This document shows, piece by piece, positions 1 through 14,473 of a DNA stretch of 64,000 nt. Source of the stretch: Hydractinia symbiolongicarpus (lineage: Eukaryota; Cnidaria; Hydrozoa; Anthoathecata; Hydractiniidae). The notes under the pieces were generated by a model, which worked only from the letters and a program-made list of their open reading frames with translations, was not told the origin of the DNA and did no database searches. Made by a program: the position numbers and the translations under genes. The stretch lies in contig NC_079888.1 of the NCBI RefSeq assembly GCF_029227915.1, forward strand, positions 22,672,001 to 22,736,000, in the 5' to 3' direction. How positions within the stretch are numbered: the stretch's first letter is position 1; each line of letters begins with the position of its first letter.

Positions 1-203
1 GGAAATCGCAGGTTTTCGTTTGCCGGCGATTAAACTTCTTTTATTCACCGTCTCATCAAAAATGAAAACATTTTTGAAAACTACAAGTCTCATGCGTTTT
101 AGTGGTGAAAAAATAATTTAAAAAATCGTTCGGGAAATGAGTTTACACCCTGGGTACTTTCTTTGTATACTTTTGACTATACGGGCTGAGTCCGGGATTT
201 ACG
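1..203 (+). repeat. Representative satellite monomer (203 bp)
   Basis: This is one full period of the array, given as a reference unit; the next unit starts at 204. It is AT-rich overall but carries a GC-rich third with CCGGGA, CGCAGG/CGCGGG and GCCGGC and many CpG sites. The period is not a multiple of three (203 = 3 x 67 + 2), so an open frame cannot run through successive monomers indefinitely. This fits a non-coding satellite. Phase is arbitrary. Confidence 0.9.
56..77. other. Perfect 9-bp hairpin present in most satellite monomers (example copy)
   Basis: TCAAAAATG (56-64) and CATTTTTGA (69-77) are perfect reverse complements separated by a 4-base AAAA loop. The hairpin is intact in the majority of monomers. 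It is weakened by one mismatch in the AAAAAGG type and by two in the ATCAAATATG type. The function is unknown. Cruciform-capable dyads are a recognised property of several centromeric satellites, but that link is inference here. Confidence 0.75.
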
Positions 204-539
204 GGAAATCGCAGGTTTTCGTTTGCCGGCGATTAAACTTCTTTTATTCAGCGTCTCATCAAAAATGAAATCATTTTTGAAAACTACAAGTCTCATGCGT
301 TTTAGTGGTGAAAAAATAATTTAAAAAATCGTTCGGGAAATGAGCTTACTTCCTGGGTACTTTCATTGTATACTTTTGACTATACGGGCCGAGTCCGGGA
401 TTTACGGGAAATCGCGGATTTTCGTTTGCCGGCGATTAAACTTCTTTTATTCAGCGTCCCATCAAATATGAAAATATTTTTGAAAACTACAAGTCTCATG
501 CGTTTAGTGGTAAAAAAATAATATAAAAAATCGTTGTGG

Positions 540-3460
540 AAATGAGTTTACTCACAGGGTACTTTCTTTGTATACATTTGACTATACATGCCAAGCCCGG
601 GATTTACGGGAAATCGCGGGTTTTCGTTTGTCGGCGATTAAACTGCTTTTATTCAGCGTCTCATCAAAAATGAAAACATTCTTGAAAACTACAAGTCTCA
701 TGCGTTTTAGTGGTGAAATAAGAATTTAAGAAATCGTTTGGGAAATGAGTTTACTCCCTGGGTACTTTCTTTGTATACTTTTGACTATACGGGCCGAGTA
801 CGAAATTTACGGGAAATCGCAGGTTTTCGTTTGCCGGCGATTAAACTTCTTTTATTCAGCGTCTCATCAAAAATGAAAACATTTTTGAAAACTACAAGTC
901 TCATGCGTTTTAATGGTGAAAAAATAATTTAAAAAATCGTTCGGGAAATGAGTTTACACCCTGGGTACTTTCTTTGTATACTTTTGACTATACGGGCCGA
1001 GTCCGGGATTTACGGGAAATCGCAGGTTTTCGTTTGCCGGCGATTAAACTTCTTTTATTCAGCGTCTCATCAAAAATGAAAACATTTTTGAAAACTACAA
1101 GTCTCATACGTTTTAGTGGTGAAAAAATAATTTAAAAATTCGTTCGGGAAATGAGTTTACTCACAGGGTACTTCCTTTGTATACATTCGACTATACGGGC
1201 CAAGCCCGGGATTTACGGGAAATCGCGGGTTTTCGTTCTCCCAGGATTAAACCTCTTTCATTAAGCGTCTCATCAAAAATAAAAACATTTTTGAAAACTA
1301 CAAGTCTCATACGTTTTAGTGGTCAAAAAATAATTTAAAAAATCGTTCTGTAAATGAGTTTACTCACAGGGTACTTTCTTTGTATACATTCGACTATACA
1401 TGCCAAGCCCTGGATTTACGGGAAATCGCGGGTTTTCGTTTGCCGGCGATTAAACTGCTTTTATTCAGCGTCTCATCAAAAAGGAAAACATTTTTGAAAA
1501 CTACAAGTCTCATGCGTTTTAGTGGTGACAAAATAATTTAAAAAGTCGTTCGGGAAATGAGTTTACTACCTGGGTACTTTCTTTGTATACTTTTGACTAT
1601 ACGGGCCAAGCCAGAATTTATGGGAAATCGCGGGTTTTCGTTTGCTGGCGATTAAACTTCTTTTATTCAGCGTCTCATCAAAAATGAAAACATTTTTAAA
1701 AACTACAAGTCTTATGCGTTTTAGTGGTCAAAAAATAATTTAAAAAATCGTTCTGGAAATGAGTTTACTCACAGGGTACTTTCGTTGTATACATTCGACT
1801 ATACATGCCAAGCCCGGGATTTACGGGAAATCGCGGGTTTTCGTTTGTCGGCGATTAAACTGCTTTTATTCAGCGTCTCATCAAAAATGAAAACATTCTT
1901 GAAAACCACAAGTCTCATGCGTTTTAGTGGTGAAATAAGAATTTAAGAAATCGTTTGGGAAATAAGTTTACTCCCTGGGTACTTTCTTTGTATACTTTTG
2001 ACTATACGGGCCGAGTACGAAATTTACGGGAAATCGCAGGTTTTCGTTTGCCGGCGATTAAACTTCTTTTATTCACCGTCTCATCAAAAATGAAAACATT
2101 TTTGAAAACTACAAGTCTCATGCGTTTTAGTGGTGAAAAAATAATTTAAATAATCGTTCGGGAAATGAGTTTACACCCTGGGTACTTTCTTTGTATACTT
2201 TTGACTATACGGGCTGAGTCCGGGATTTACGGGAAATCGCAGGTTTTCGTTTGCCGGCGATTAAACTTCTTTTATTCAGCGTCTCATCAAAAATGAAATC
2301 ATTTTTGAAAACTACAAGTCTCATGCGTTTTAGTGGTGAAAAAATAATTTAAAAAATCGTTCGGGAAATGAGCTTACTCCCTGGGTACTTTCATTGTATA
2401 CTTTTGACTATACGGGCCGAGTCCGGGATTTACGGGAAATCGCGGATTTTCGTTTGCCGGCGATTAAACTTCTTTTATTCAGCGTCCCATCAAATATGAA
2501 AATATTTTTGAAAACTACAAGTCTCATGCGTTTAGTGGTAAAAAAATAATATAAAAAATCGTTCGGGAAATGAGTTTACTACCTGTGTACTCTCTTTGTA
2601 TACTTTTGACTATACGGGCCAAGCCGGGATTTATGGGAAATCGCGGGTTTTCGTTTGCCGGCGATTAAACTTCTTTTATTCAGCGTCTCATCAAAAATGA
2701 AAACATTTTTAAAAACTACAAGTCTTATGCGTTTTAGTGGTCAAAAAATAATTTAAAAAATCGTTCTGGAAATGAGTTTACTCACAGGGTACTTTCTTTG
2801 TATACATTTGACTATACATGCCAAGCCCGGGATTTACGGGAAATCGCGGGTTTTCGTTTGTCGGCGATTAAACTGCTTTTATTCAGCGTCTCATCAAAAA
2901 TGAAAACATTCTTGAAAACTACAAGTCTTATGCGTTTTAGTGGTGAAATAAGAATTTAAGAAATCGTTTGGGAAATGAGTTTACTCCCTGGGTACTTTCT
3001 TTGTATACTTTTGACTATACGGGCCGAGTACGAAATTTACGGGAAATCGCAGGTTTTCGTTTGCCGGCGATTAAACTTCTTTTATTCAGCGTCTCATCAA
3101 AAATGAAAACATTTTTGAAAACTACAAGTCTCATGCGTTTTAATGGTGAAAAAATAATTTAAAAAATCGTTCGGGAAATGAGTTTACACCCTGGGTACTT
3201 TCTTTGTATACTTTTGACTATACGGGCCGAGTCCGGGATTTACGGGAAATCGCAGGTTTTCGTTTGCCGGCGATTAAACTTCTTTTATTCAGCGTCTCAT
3301 CAAAAATGAAAACATTTTTGAAAACTACAAGTCTCATACGTTTTAGTGGTGAAAAAATAATTTAAAAATTCGTTCTGGAAATGAGTTTACTCACAGGGTA
3401 CTTTCTTTGTATACATTCGACTATACGGGCCAAGCCCGGGATTTACGGGAAATCGCGGGT
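540..3460 (+). repeat. Higher-order duplication, offset about 2,230 bp (11 monomers)
   Basis: The variant string running through 540-1230 (CTCACAGGGTAC, ACATTTGACTATACATGCC, then a TTTAAGAAATCGTTTGGG monomer and a GAGTACGAAATTTACGG monomer) recurs at about 2770-3460. Separately, 1-520 recurs at about 2029-2550 (offset 2,028 bp, 10 monomers), marked by the rare ATTCACCGTC at 43 and 2071. The two offsets differ by one monomer, so an exchange out of register occurred between them. Confidence 0.7.
1424..1451. other. Second dyad of the monomer, 8/9 arms around a 10-base spacer (example copy)
   Basis: AATCGCGGG (1424-1432) pairs with CCGGCGATT (1443-1451) at 8 of 9 positions, with a 10-base spacer. 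It lies in the GC-rich part of the monomer, about 60 bp before the A/T hairpin. Many copies carry AATCGCAGG instead, which adds a mismatch. Confidence 0.5.
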
Positions 3461-6400
3461 TTTCGTTCTCCCACGATTAAACCTCTTTCATTAAGCGTCT
3501 CATCAAAAATGAAAACATTTTTGAAAACTACAAGTCTTATGCGTTTTAGTGGTGAAAAAAAAATTTAAAAAATCGTTCGGGAAATGAGTTTACTCCCTGG
3601 GTACTTTCTTTGTATACATTCGACTATACGGGCCAAGCCCCGGATTTACAGGAAAACGCGGATTTCGTTTACCGGCGATTAAACCTCTTTCATTAAGCGT
3701 CTCATCAAAAATGAAAACATATTTGAAAACTACAAGTCTCATGCGTTTTAGTGGTGAAAAAAAAATTTAAAAAATCGTTCGGGAAATGAGTTTACTCCCT
3801 GGGTACTTTCTTTGTATACATTTGACTATACGGGCCAAGCCCCGGATTTACGGGAAAACGCGGGATTTCGTTTGCCGGCGATTAAACCTCTTTCATTAAG
3901 CGTCTCATCAAAAATGAAAACATTTTTGAAAACTACAAGTCTCATGCGTTTTAGTGGTGAAAAAATAATTTAAAAAATCGTTCGGCAAATGAGTTTACTC
4001 CCTGGGTACTTTCTTTGTATACTTTTGACTATACGGGCCGAGTCCGGGATTTACGGGAAATCGCGGATTTTTGTTTGCCGGCGATTAAACTTCTTTTATT
4101 CAGCGTCCCATCAAATATGAAAATATTTTTGAAAACTACAAGTCTCATGCGTTTAGTGGTAAAAAAATAATATAAAAAATCGTTCGGGAAATGAGTTTAC
4201 TCCCTGGGTACTTTCTTTTTATACTTTTGACTATACGGGCCAAGCCCGGGATTTACGGGAAATCGCGGGTTTTCGTTTGTCGGCGATTAAACTGCTTTTA
4301 TTCAACGTCTCATCAAAAAGGAAAACATTTTTGAAAACTACAAGTCTCATGCGTTTTAGTGGTGACAAAATAATTTAAAAAGTCGTTCGGGAAATGAGTT
4401 TACTACCTGGGTACTTTCTTTGTATACTTTTGACTATACGGGCCAAGCCAGAATTTATGGGAAATCGCGGGTTTTCGTTTGCCGGCGATTAAACTTCTTT
4501 TATTCAGCGTCTCATCAAAAATGAAAACATTTTTAAAAACTACAAGTCTTATGCGTTTTAGTGGTCAAAAAATAATTTAAAAAATCGTTCTGGAAATGAG
4601 TTTACTCACAGGGTACTTTCTTTGTATACATTCGACTATACATGCCAAGCCTGGGATTTACGGGAAATCGCGGGTTTTCGTTTGTCGGCGATTAAACTGC
4701 TTTTATTCAGCGTCTCATCAAAAATGAAAACATTCTTGAAAACTACAAGTCTCATGCGTTTTAGTGGTGAAATAAGAATTTAAGAAATCGTTTGGGAAAT
4801 GAGTTTACTCCCTGGGTACTTTCTTTGTATACTTTTGACTATACGGGCCGAGTACGAAATTTACGGGAAATCGCAGGTTTTCGTTTGCCGGCGATTAAAC
4901 TTCTTTTATTCAGCGTCTCATCAAAAATGAAAACATTTTTGAAAACTACAAGTCCCATGCGTTTTAGTGGTGAAAAAATAATTTAAAAAATCGTTCGGGA
5001 AATGAGTTTACACCCTGGGTACTTTCTTTGTATACTTTTGACTATACGGGCCGAGTCCGGGATTTACGGGAAATCGCAGGTTTTCGTTTGCCGGCGATTA
5101 AACTTCTTTTATTCAGCGTCTCATCAAAAAGGAAAACATTTTTGAAAACTACAAGTCTCATGCGTTTTAGTAGTGACAAAATAATTTAAAAAGTCGTTCG
5201 GGAAATGAGTTTACTACCTGGGTACTTTCTTTGTATACTTTTGACTATACAGGCCAAGCCAGAATTTATGGGAAATCGCGGGTTTTCGTTTGCCGGCGAT
5301 TAAACTTCTTTTATTCAGCGTCTCATCAAAAATGAAAACATTTTTGAAAACTACAAGTCTCATACGTTTTAGTGGTGAAAAAATAATTTAAAAATTCGTT
5401 CGGGAAATGAGTTTACTCACAGGATACTTTCTTTGTATACATTCGACTATACGGGCCAAGCCCGGGATTTACGGGAAATCGCGGGTTTTCGTTCTCCCGC
5501 GATTAAACCTCTTTCATTAAGCGTCCCATCAAATATGAAAACATTTTTGAAAATTACAAGTCTCATGCGTTTAGTGGTAATAAAATAATATAAAAAATCG
5601 TTCGGGAAATGAGTTTACTCCCTGGGTACTTTCTTTGTATACTTTTGACTATACGGGCCAAGCCCGGGATTTACGGGAAATCGCGGGTTTTCGTTTGCCG
5701 GCGATTAAACTGCTTTTATTCAGCGTCTCATCAAAAAGGAAAACATTTTTGAAAACTACAAGTCTCATGCGTTTTAGTGGTGACAAAATAATTTAAAAAG
5801 TCGTTCGGGAAATGAGTTTACTACCTGGGTACTTTCTTTGTATACTTTTGACTATACAGGCCAAGCCAGAATTTATGGGAAATCGCGGGTTTTCGTTTGC
5901 CGGCGATTAAACTTCTTTTATTCAGCGTCTCATCAAAAATGAAAACATTTTTAAAAACTACAAGTCTTATGCGTTTTGGTGGTCAAAAAATAATTTAAAA
6001 AATCGTTCTGGAAATGAGTTTACTCACAGGGTACTTTCTTTGTATACATTCGACTATACATGCCAAGCCCGGGATTTACGGGAAATCGCGGGTTTTCGTT
6101 TGTCGGCGATTAAACTGCTTTTATTCAGCGTCTCATCAAAAATGAAAACATTCTTGAAAACTACAAGTCTCATGCGTTTTAGTGGTGAAATAAGAATTTA
6201 AGAAATCGTTTGGGAAATGAGTTTACTCCCTGGGTACTTTCTTTGTATACTTTTGACTATACGGGCCGAGTACGAAATTTACGGGAAATCGCAGGTTTTC
6301 GTTTGCCGGCGATTAAACTTCTTTTATTCAGCGTCTCATCAAAAATGAAAACATTTTTGAAAACTAAAAGTCTCATGCGTTTTAGTGGTGAAAAAATAAT

Positions 6401-9400
6401 TTAAAAAATCGTTCGGAAAATGAGTTTACACCCTGGGTACTTTCTTTGTATACTTTTGACTATACGGGCCGAGTCCGGGATTTACGGGAAATCGCAGGTT
6501 TTCGTTTGCCGGCGATTAAACTTCTTTTATTCAGCGTCTCATCAAAAATGAAAACATTTTTGAAAACTACAAGTCTCATACGTTTTAGTGGTGAAAAAAT
6601 AATTTAAAAATTCGTTCGGGAAATGAGTTTACTCACAGGATACTTTCTTTGTATACATTCGACTATACGGGCCAAGCCCGGGATTTACGGGAAATCGCGG
6701 GTTTTCGTTCTCCCGCGATTAAACCTCTTTCATTAAGCGTCCCATCAAATATGAAAACATTTTTGAAAATTACAAGTCTTATGCGTTTTAGTGGTGAAAA
6801 AAAAATTTAAAAAATCGTTCGGGAAATGAGTTTACTCCCTGGGTACTTTCTTTGTATACATTCGACTATACGGGCCAAGCCCCGGATTTACAGGAAAACG
6901 CGGATTTCGTTTGCCGGCGATTAAACCTCTTTCATTAAGCGTCTTATCAAAAATGAAAACATTTTTGAAAACTACAAGTCTTATGCGTTTTAGTGGTGAA
7001 AAAAAAATTTAAAAATTCGTTCGTGAAATGAGTTTACTCACAGGGTACTTTCTTTGTATACATTCGACTATACGTGCCAAGCCCGGGATTTACGGGAAAT
7101 CGCGGGTTTTCGTTTGCCGGCGATTAAACTGCTTTTATTCAGCGTCTCATCAAAAATGAAAACATTCTTGAAAACTACAAGTCTCATGCGTTTTAGTGGT
7201 GAAATAATAATTTAAGAAATCGTTTGGGAAATGAGTTTACTCCCTAGGTACTTTCTTTGTATACTTTTGACTATACGGGCTGAGTACGGGATTTACGGGA
7301 AATTGCAGGTTTTCGTTTGCCCGCGATTAAACTTCTTTTATTCAGCGTCTCATCAAAAATAAAAACATTTTTGAAAACTACAAGTCTCATGCGTTTTAGT
7401 GGTGAAAAAATAATTAAAAAAATCGTTCGGGAAATGAGTTTACACCCTGGGTACTTTCTTTGTATACTTTTGACTATACGGGCCGAGTCCGGGATTAACG
7501 GGAAATCGCAGGTTTTCGTTTGCCGGCGATTAAACTTCTTTTATTCAGCGTCTTATCAAAAATGAAAACATTTTTGAAAACTACAAGTCTCATACGTTTT
7601 AGTGGTGAAAAAATAATTTAAAAATTCGTTCGGGAAATGAAATTACTGATTGGGTACTTTCCTTGTATACTTTTAACTATACGGACCGAGTCCGGGATTT
7701 ACTGTAAAATCGCAGGTTTTCGTTTGCCGGCGATTAAACTTCTTTTATTCAGCGTCTCATCAAAAATGAAAACATTTTTAAAAACTACAAGTCTTATGCG
7801 TTTTAGTGGTGAAAAAATAATTTCAAAAATCGTTCGGGAAATGAGTTTACTCCCTGGGTACTTTCTTTGTATACATTCGACTATACGGGCCAAGCCCCGG
7901 ATTTACGGGAAAACGCGGATTTCGTTTGCCGGCGATTAAACCTCTTTCATCAAGCGTCTCATCAAAAATGAAAACATATTTGAAAACTACAAGTCTCATG
8001 CGTTTTAGTGGTGAAAAAAAAATTTAAAAAATCGTTCGGGAAATGAGTTTACTCCCTGGGTACTTTCTTGGTATACATTCGATTATACGGGCCAAGCCCG
8101 GGATTTACGGGAAATCGCGAGTTTTCGTTTGCCGGCGATTAAACTTCTTTTATTCAGCGTCTCATCAAAAATGAAAACATTTTTAAAAACTACAAGTCTC
8201 ATGCGTTTTAGTGGGGAAAAAATAATTTAAAAAATCGTTCGGGAAATGAGTTTACTTCCTGGGTACTTTCTTTGTATACTTTTGACTATACGGGCCAAAC
8301 CGGGATTTACGGGAAATCGCGGGTTTTCGTTTGCCGGCGATTAAACTTCTTTTATTCAGCGTCTCATCAAAAATGAAAACATTTTTAAAAACTACAAGTC
8401 TTATGCGTTTTAGTGGTGAAAAAATAATTTAAAAAATCGTTCTGGAAATGAGTTTACTCACAGGGTACTTTCTTTGTATACATTCGACTATACGTGCCAA
8501 GCTCGGGATTTACGGGAAATCGCGGGTTTTTGCTTGCCGGCGATTAAACTGCTTTTATTCAGCGTCTCATCAAAAAGGAAAACATTCTTGAAAACTACAA
8601 GTCTCTTGCGTTTTAGTGGTGAAATAATAATTTAAGAAATCGTTTGGGAAATGAGTTTACTCCCTGGGTACTTTCTTTGTATACTTTTGACTATACGGGC
8701 TGAGTACGGGATTTACGGGAAATCGCAGTTTTTCGTTTGCCCGCGATTAAACTTCTTTTATTCAGCGTCTCATCAAAAATAAAAACATTTTTGAAAACTA
8801 CAAGTCTCATACGTTTTAGTGGTGAAAAAATAATTTAAAAAATCGTTTGGGAAATGAGTTTACACCCTGGGTACTTTCTTTGTATACTTTTGACTATACG
8901 GGCCGAGTCCGGGATTTACGGGAAATCGCAGGTTTTCGTTTGCCGGCGATTAAACTTCTTTTATTCAGCGTCTCATCATAAATGAAAACATTTTTAAAAA
9001 CTACAAGTCTTATGCGTTTTAGTGGTGAAAAAATAATTTAAAAAATCGTTCTGGAAATGAGTTTACTCACAGGGTACTTTCTTTGTATACATTCGACTAT
9101 ACGGGCCAAGCCCGGGATTTACGGGAAATCGCGGGTTTTCGTTCTCCCGCGATTAAACCTCTTTCATTAAGCGTCTCATCAAAAATGAAAACATTTTTGA
9201 AAACTACAAGTCTTATGCGTTTTAGTGGTGAAAAAAAAATTTAAAAAATCGTTCGGGAAATGAGTTTACTCCCTGGGTACTTTCTTTGTATACATTCGAC
9301 TATACGGGCCAAGCCCCGGATTTACGGGAAAACGCGGATTTCGTTTGCCGGCGATTAAACCTCTTTCATTAAGCGTCTCATCAAAAATGAAAACATTTTT

Positions 9401-9749
9401 GAAAACTACAAGTCTCATGCGTTTTAGTGGTGAAAAAATAATTTAAAAAATCGTTCGGGAAATGAGTTTACTCCCTGGGTACTTTCTTTGTATACTTTTG
9501 ACTATACGGGCCGAGTCCGGGATTTACGGGAAATCGCGGATTTTCGTTTGCCGGCGATTAAACTGCTTTTATTCAGCGTCTCATCAAAAAGGAAAACATT
9601 TTTAAAAACTACAAGTCTTATGCGTTTTAGTGGTCAAAAAATAATTTAAAAAATCGTTCTGGAAATGAGTTTACTCCCTGGGTACTTTCTTTGTATACTT
9701 TTGACTATACGGGCCGAATCCGGGATTTAGGGAAATTGCAGGTTTTCGC

Positions 9750-11371
9750 TTGCCGGCGATTAAACTGCTTTTATTCAGCGTCTCATCAAAAAGGAAAACA
9801 TTTTTGAAAACTACAAGTCTCATGCGTTTTAGTGGGGAAAAATTAATTTAAAAAATCGTTCGGGAAATGAGTTTACTTCCTGGGTACTTTCTTTGTATAC
9901 TTTTGACTATACGGGCCAAGCCCGGGATTTACGGGAAATCGCGGGTTTTCGATTGCCGGCGATTAAACTGCTTTTATTCAGCGTCTCATCAAAAAGGAAA
10001 ACATTTTTAAAAACTACAAGTCTTATGCGTTTTAGTGGTCAAAAAATAATTTAAAAAATCGTTCTGGAAATGAGTTTACTCCCTGGGTACTTTCTTTGTA
10101 TACTTTTGACTATACGGGCCGAGTCCGGGATTTAGGGAAATCGCAGGTTTTCGCTTGCCGGCGATTAAACTTCTTTTATTCAGCGTCCCATCAAATATGA
10201 AAATATTTTTGAAAACTACAAGTCTCATGCGTTTAGTGGTAAAAAAATAATATAAAAAATCGTTCGGGAAATGAGTTTACTCCCTGGGTACTTTCTTTGT
10301 ATACTTTTGACTATACGGGCCAAGCCCGGGATTTACGGGAAATCGCGGGTTTTCGTTTGCCGGCGATTAAACTGCTTTTATTCAGCGTCTCATCAAAAAT
10401 GAAAACATTTTTAAAAACTACAAGTCTTATGCGTTTTAGTGGTGAAAAAATAATTTAAAAAATCGTTCTGGAAAAGAGTTTACTCACAGGGTACTTTCTT
10501 TGTATACATTCGACTATACGTGCCAAGCCCGGGATTTACGGGAAATCGCGGGTTTTCGCTTGCCGGCGATTAAACTTCTTTTATTCAGCGTCTCATCAAA
10601 AAGGAAAACATTTTTGAAAACTACAAGTCTCATGCGTTTTAGTGGGGAAAAATTAATTTAAAAAATCGTTCGGGAAATGAGTTTACTTCCTGGGTACTTT
10701 CTTTGTATACTTTTGACAATACGGGCCAAGCCCGGGATTTACGGGAAATCGCGGGTTTTCGTTTGCCGGCGATTAAACTGCTTTTATTCAGCGTCTTATC
10801 AAAAAGGAAAACATTTTTAAAAACTACAAGTCTTATGCGTTTTAGTGGTCAAAAAATAATTTAAAAAATCGTTCTGGAAATGAGTTTACTCCCTGGGTAC
10901 TTTCTTTGTATACTTTTGACTATACGGGCCGAGTCCGGGATTTAGGGAAATCGCAGGTTTTCGCTTGCCGGCGATTAAACTTCTTTTATTCAGCGTCCCA
11001 TCAAATATGAAAATATTTTTGAAAACTACAAGTCTCATGCGTTTAGTGGTAAAAAAATAATATAAAAAATCGTTCGGGAAATGAGTTTACTCCCTGGGTA
11101 CTTTCTTTGTATACTTTTGACTATACGGGCCAAGCCCGGGATTTACGGGAAATCGCGGGTTTTCGTTTGCCGGCGATTAAACTGCTTTTATTCAGCGTCT
11201 CATCAAAAATGAAAACATTTTTAAAAACTACAAGTCTTATGCGTTTTAGTGGTGAAAAAATAATTTAAAAAATCGTTCTGGAAATGAGTTTACTCACAGG
11301 GTACTTTCTTTGTATACATTCGACTATACGTGCCAAGCCCGGGATTTACGGGAAATCGCGGGTTTTCGCTT
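9750..11371 (+). repeat. Four-monomer higher-order repeat, 811 bp x 2
   Basis: The unit contains a GTGGGGAAAAATTAATT monomer, a GTGGTCAAAAAA monomer with ATTTAGGGAAATCG, a CCCATCAAATATG monomer and a CTCACAGGG monomer. The copy at about 9750-10560 is repeated at about 10561-11371 with few differences. Boundaries are approximate. Confidence 0.75.
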
Positions 11372-14300
11372 GCCGGCGATTAAACTGCTTTTATTCAGCG
11401 TCTCATCAAAAATGAAAACATTCTTGAAAACTACAAGTCTCATGCGTTTTAGTGGTGAAAAAATAATTTAAAAAATCGTTCGGGAAGTAAGTTTAATCCC
11501 TGGGTACTTTCTTTGTATACTTTTGACTATACGGGCCGAGTCCGGGATTTACGGGAAATCGCGGATTTTCGTTTGCCGGCGATTAAACTTCTTTTATTCA
11601 GCGTCCCATCAAATATGAAAATATTTTTGAAAACTACAAGTCTGATGCGTTTAGTGGTAAAAAAATAATATAAAAATTCGTTCGGGAAATGAGTTTACTC
11701 CCTGGGTACTTTCTTTGTATACTTTTGACTATACGGGCCAAGCCCGGGATTTACGGGAAATCGCGGGTTTTCGTTTGCCGGCGATTAAACTGCTTTTATT
11801 CAGCGTCTCATCAAAAATGAAAACATTTTTAAAAATTACAAGTCTTATGCGTTTTAGTGGTGAAAAAATAATTTAAAAAATCGTTCTGGAAATGAGTTTA
11901 CTCCCTGGGTACTTTCTTTGTATACTTTTGACTATACGGGCCGAGTCCGGGATTTAGGGAAATCGCAGGTTTTCGCTTGCCGGCGATTAAACTGCTTTTA
12001 TTCAGCGTCTCATCAAAAATGAAAACATTTTTGAAAACTACAAGTCTCATGCGTTTTAGTGGGGAAAAAATAATTTAAAAAATCGTTCGGGAAATGAGTT
12101 TACTTCCTGGGTACTTTCTTTGTATACTTTTGACTATACGGGCCAAACCGGGATTGACGGGAAATCGCGGGTTTTCGTTTGCCGGCGATTAAACTTCTTT
12201 TATTCAGCGTCTCTTCAAAAATGAAAACATTTTTAAAAACTACAAGTCTTATGCGTTTTAGTGGTGAAAAAATAATTTAAAAAATCGTTCTGGAAATGAG
12301 TTTACTCACAGGGTACTTTCTTTGTATACATTCGACTATACGTGCCAAGCCCGGGATTTACGGGAAATCGCGGGTTTTCGCTTGCCGGCGATTAAACTGC
12401 TTTTATTCAGCGTCTCATCAAAAATGAAAACATTCTTGAAAACTACAAGTCTCATGCGTTTTAGTGGTGAAATAATAATTTAAGAAATCGTTTGGGAAAT
12501 GAGTTTACTCCCTGGGTACTTTCTTTGGATACTTTTGACTATACGGGCTGAGTACGGGATTTACGGGAAATCGCAGTTTTTCGTTTGCCCGCGATTAAAC
12601 TTCTTTTATTCAGCGTCTCATCAAAAATAAAAACATTTTTGAAAACTACAAGTCTTATGCGTTTTAGTGGTCAAAAAATAATTTAAAAAATCGTTCTGGA
12701 AATGAGTTTACTCCCTGGGTACTTTCTTTCTATACTTTTGACTATACGGGCCGAGTCCGGGATTTAGGGAAATCGCAGGTTTTCGCTTGCCGGCGATTAA
12801 ACTTCTTTTATTCAGCGTCCCATCAAATATGAAAATATTTTTGAAAACTACAAGTCTCATGCGTTTAGTGGTAAAAAAATAATATAAAAAATCGTTCGGG
12901 AAATGAATTTACTCCCTGGGTACTTTCTTTGTATACTTTTGACTATACGGGCCAAGCCCGGGATTTACGGGAAATCGCGGGTTTTCGTTTGCCGGCGATT
13001 AAACTGCTTTTATTCAGCGTCTCATCAAAAATGAAAACATTTTTAAAAACTACAAGTCTTATGCGTTTTAGTGGTGAAAAAATAATTTAAAAAATCGTTC
13101 TGGAAATGAGTTTACTCACAGGGTACTTTCTTTGTATACATTCGACTATACGTGCCAAGCCCGGGATTTACGGGAAATCGCGGGTTTTCGCTTGCCGGCG
13201 ATTAAACTGCTTTTATTCAGCGTCTCATCAAAAATGAAAACATTCTTGAAAACTACAAGTCTCATGCGTTTTAGTGGTGAAAAAATAATTTAAAAAATCG
13301 TTCGGGAAATAAGTTTACTCCCTGGGTACTTTCTTTGTATACTTTTGACTATACGGGCCGAGTCCGGGATTTACGGGAAATCGCGGATTTTCGTTTGCCG
13401 GCGATTAAACTTCTTTTATCAGGCGTCCCATCAAATATGAAAATATTTTTGAAAACTACAAGTCTGATGCGTTTAGTGGTAAAAAAATAATATAAAAATT
13501 CGTTCGGGAAATGAGTTTACTCCCTGGGTACTTTCTTTGTATACTTTTGACTATACGGGCCAAGCCCGGGATTTACGGGAAATCGCGGGTTTTCGTTTGC
13601 CGGCGATTAAACTGCTTTTATTCAGCGTCTCATCAAAAATGAAAACATTTTTAAAAATTACAAGTCTTATGCGTTTTAGTGGTGAAAAAATAATTTAAAA
13701 AATCGTTCTGGAAATGAGTTTACTCCCTGGGTACTTTCTTTGTATACTTTTGACTATACGGGCCGAGTCCGGGATTTAGGGAAATCGCAGGTTTTCGCTT
13801 GCCGGCGATTAAACTGCTTTTATTCGGCGTCTCATCAAAAATGAAAACATTTTTGAAAACTACAAGTCTCATGCGTTTTAGTGGGGAAAAAATAATTTAA
13901 AAAATCGTTCGGGAAATGAGTTTACTTCCTGGGTACTTTCTTTGTATACTTTTGACTATACGGGCCAAACCGGGATTGACGGGAAATCGCGGGTTTTCGT
14001 TTGCCGGCGATTAAACTTCTTTTATTCAGCGTCTCATCAAAAATGAAAACATTTTTAAAAACTACAAGTCTTATGCGTTTTAGTGGTGAAAAAATAATTT
14101 AAAAAATCGTTCTGGAAATGAGTTTACACCTTGGGTACTTTCTTTGTATACATTCGACTATACGTGCCAAGCCCGGGATTTACGGGAAATCGCGGGTTTT
14201 CGCTTGCCGGCGATTAAACTGCTTTTATTCAGCGTCTCATCAAAAATGAAAACATTCTTGAAAACTACAAGTCTCATGCGTTTTAGTGGTGAAATAATAA

Positions 14301-14473
14301 TTTAAGAAATCGTTTGGGAAATGAGTTTACTCCCTGGGTACTTTCTTTGTATACTTTTGACTATACGGGCTGAGTACGGGATTTACGGGAAATCGCAGTT
14401 TTTCGTTTGCCCGCGATTAAACTTCTTTTATTCAGCGTCTCATCAAAAATAAAAACATTTTTGAAAACTACAA
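10830..14473 (+). repeat. Nine-monomer higher-order repeat, 1,822 bp x 2
   Basis: Shared rare markers have the same offset: ACCGGGATTGACGGG at about 12149 and 13971, and the altered AAGT-type opening CGGGAA(G/A)TAAGTTTA at 11481 and 13303. The copies are about 10830-12651 and 12652-14473. The unit overlaps the preceding four-monomer block, so the two duplication events were nested. Confidence 0.75.

Noticed and set aside
738-932. Recurrent 64-codon open frames (and 61-140-codon relatives) across both arrays
   Set aside because: They recur at monomer spacing with the same translation, most lack a proper ATG, the 203-bp period breaks the frame, and there is no domain. They are by-products of the satellite.
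7699-7893. Minus-strand open frames in the arrays (also at 21316-21531, 31244-31459, 47652-47849, 58819-59028)
   Set aside because: These are complementary-strand readings of the same monomer, without independent support.
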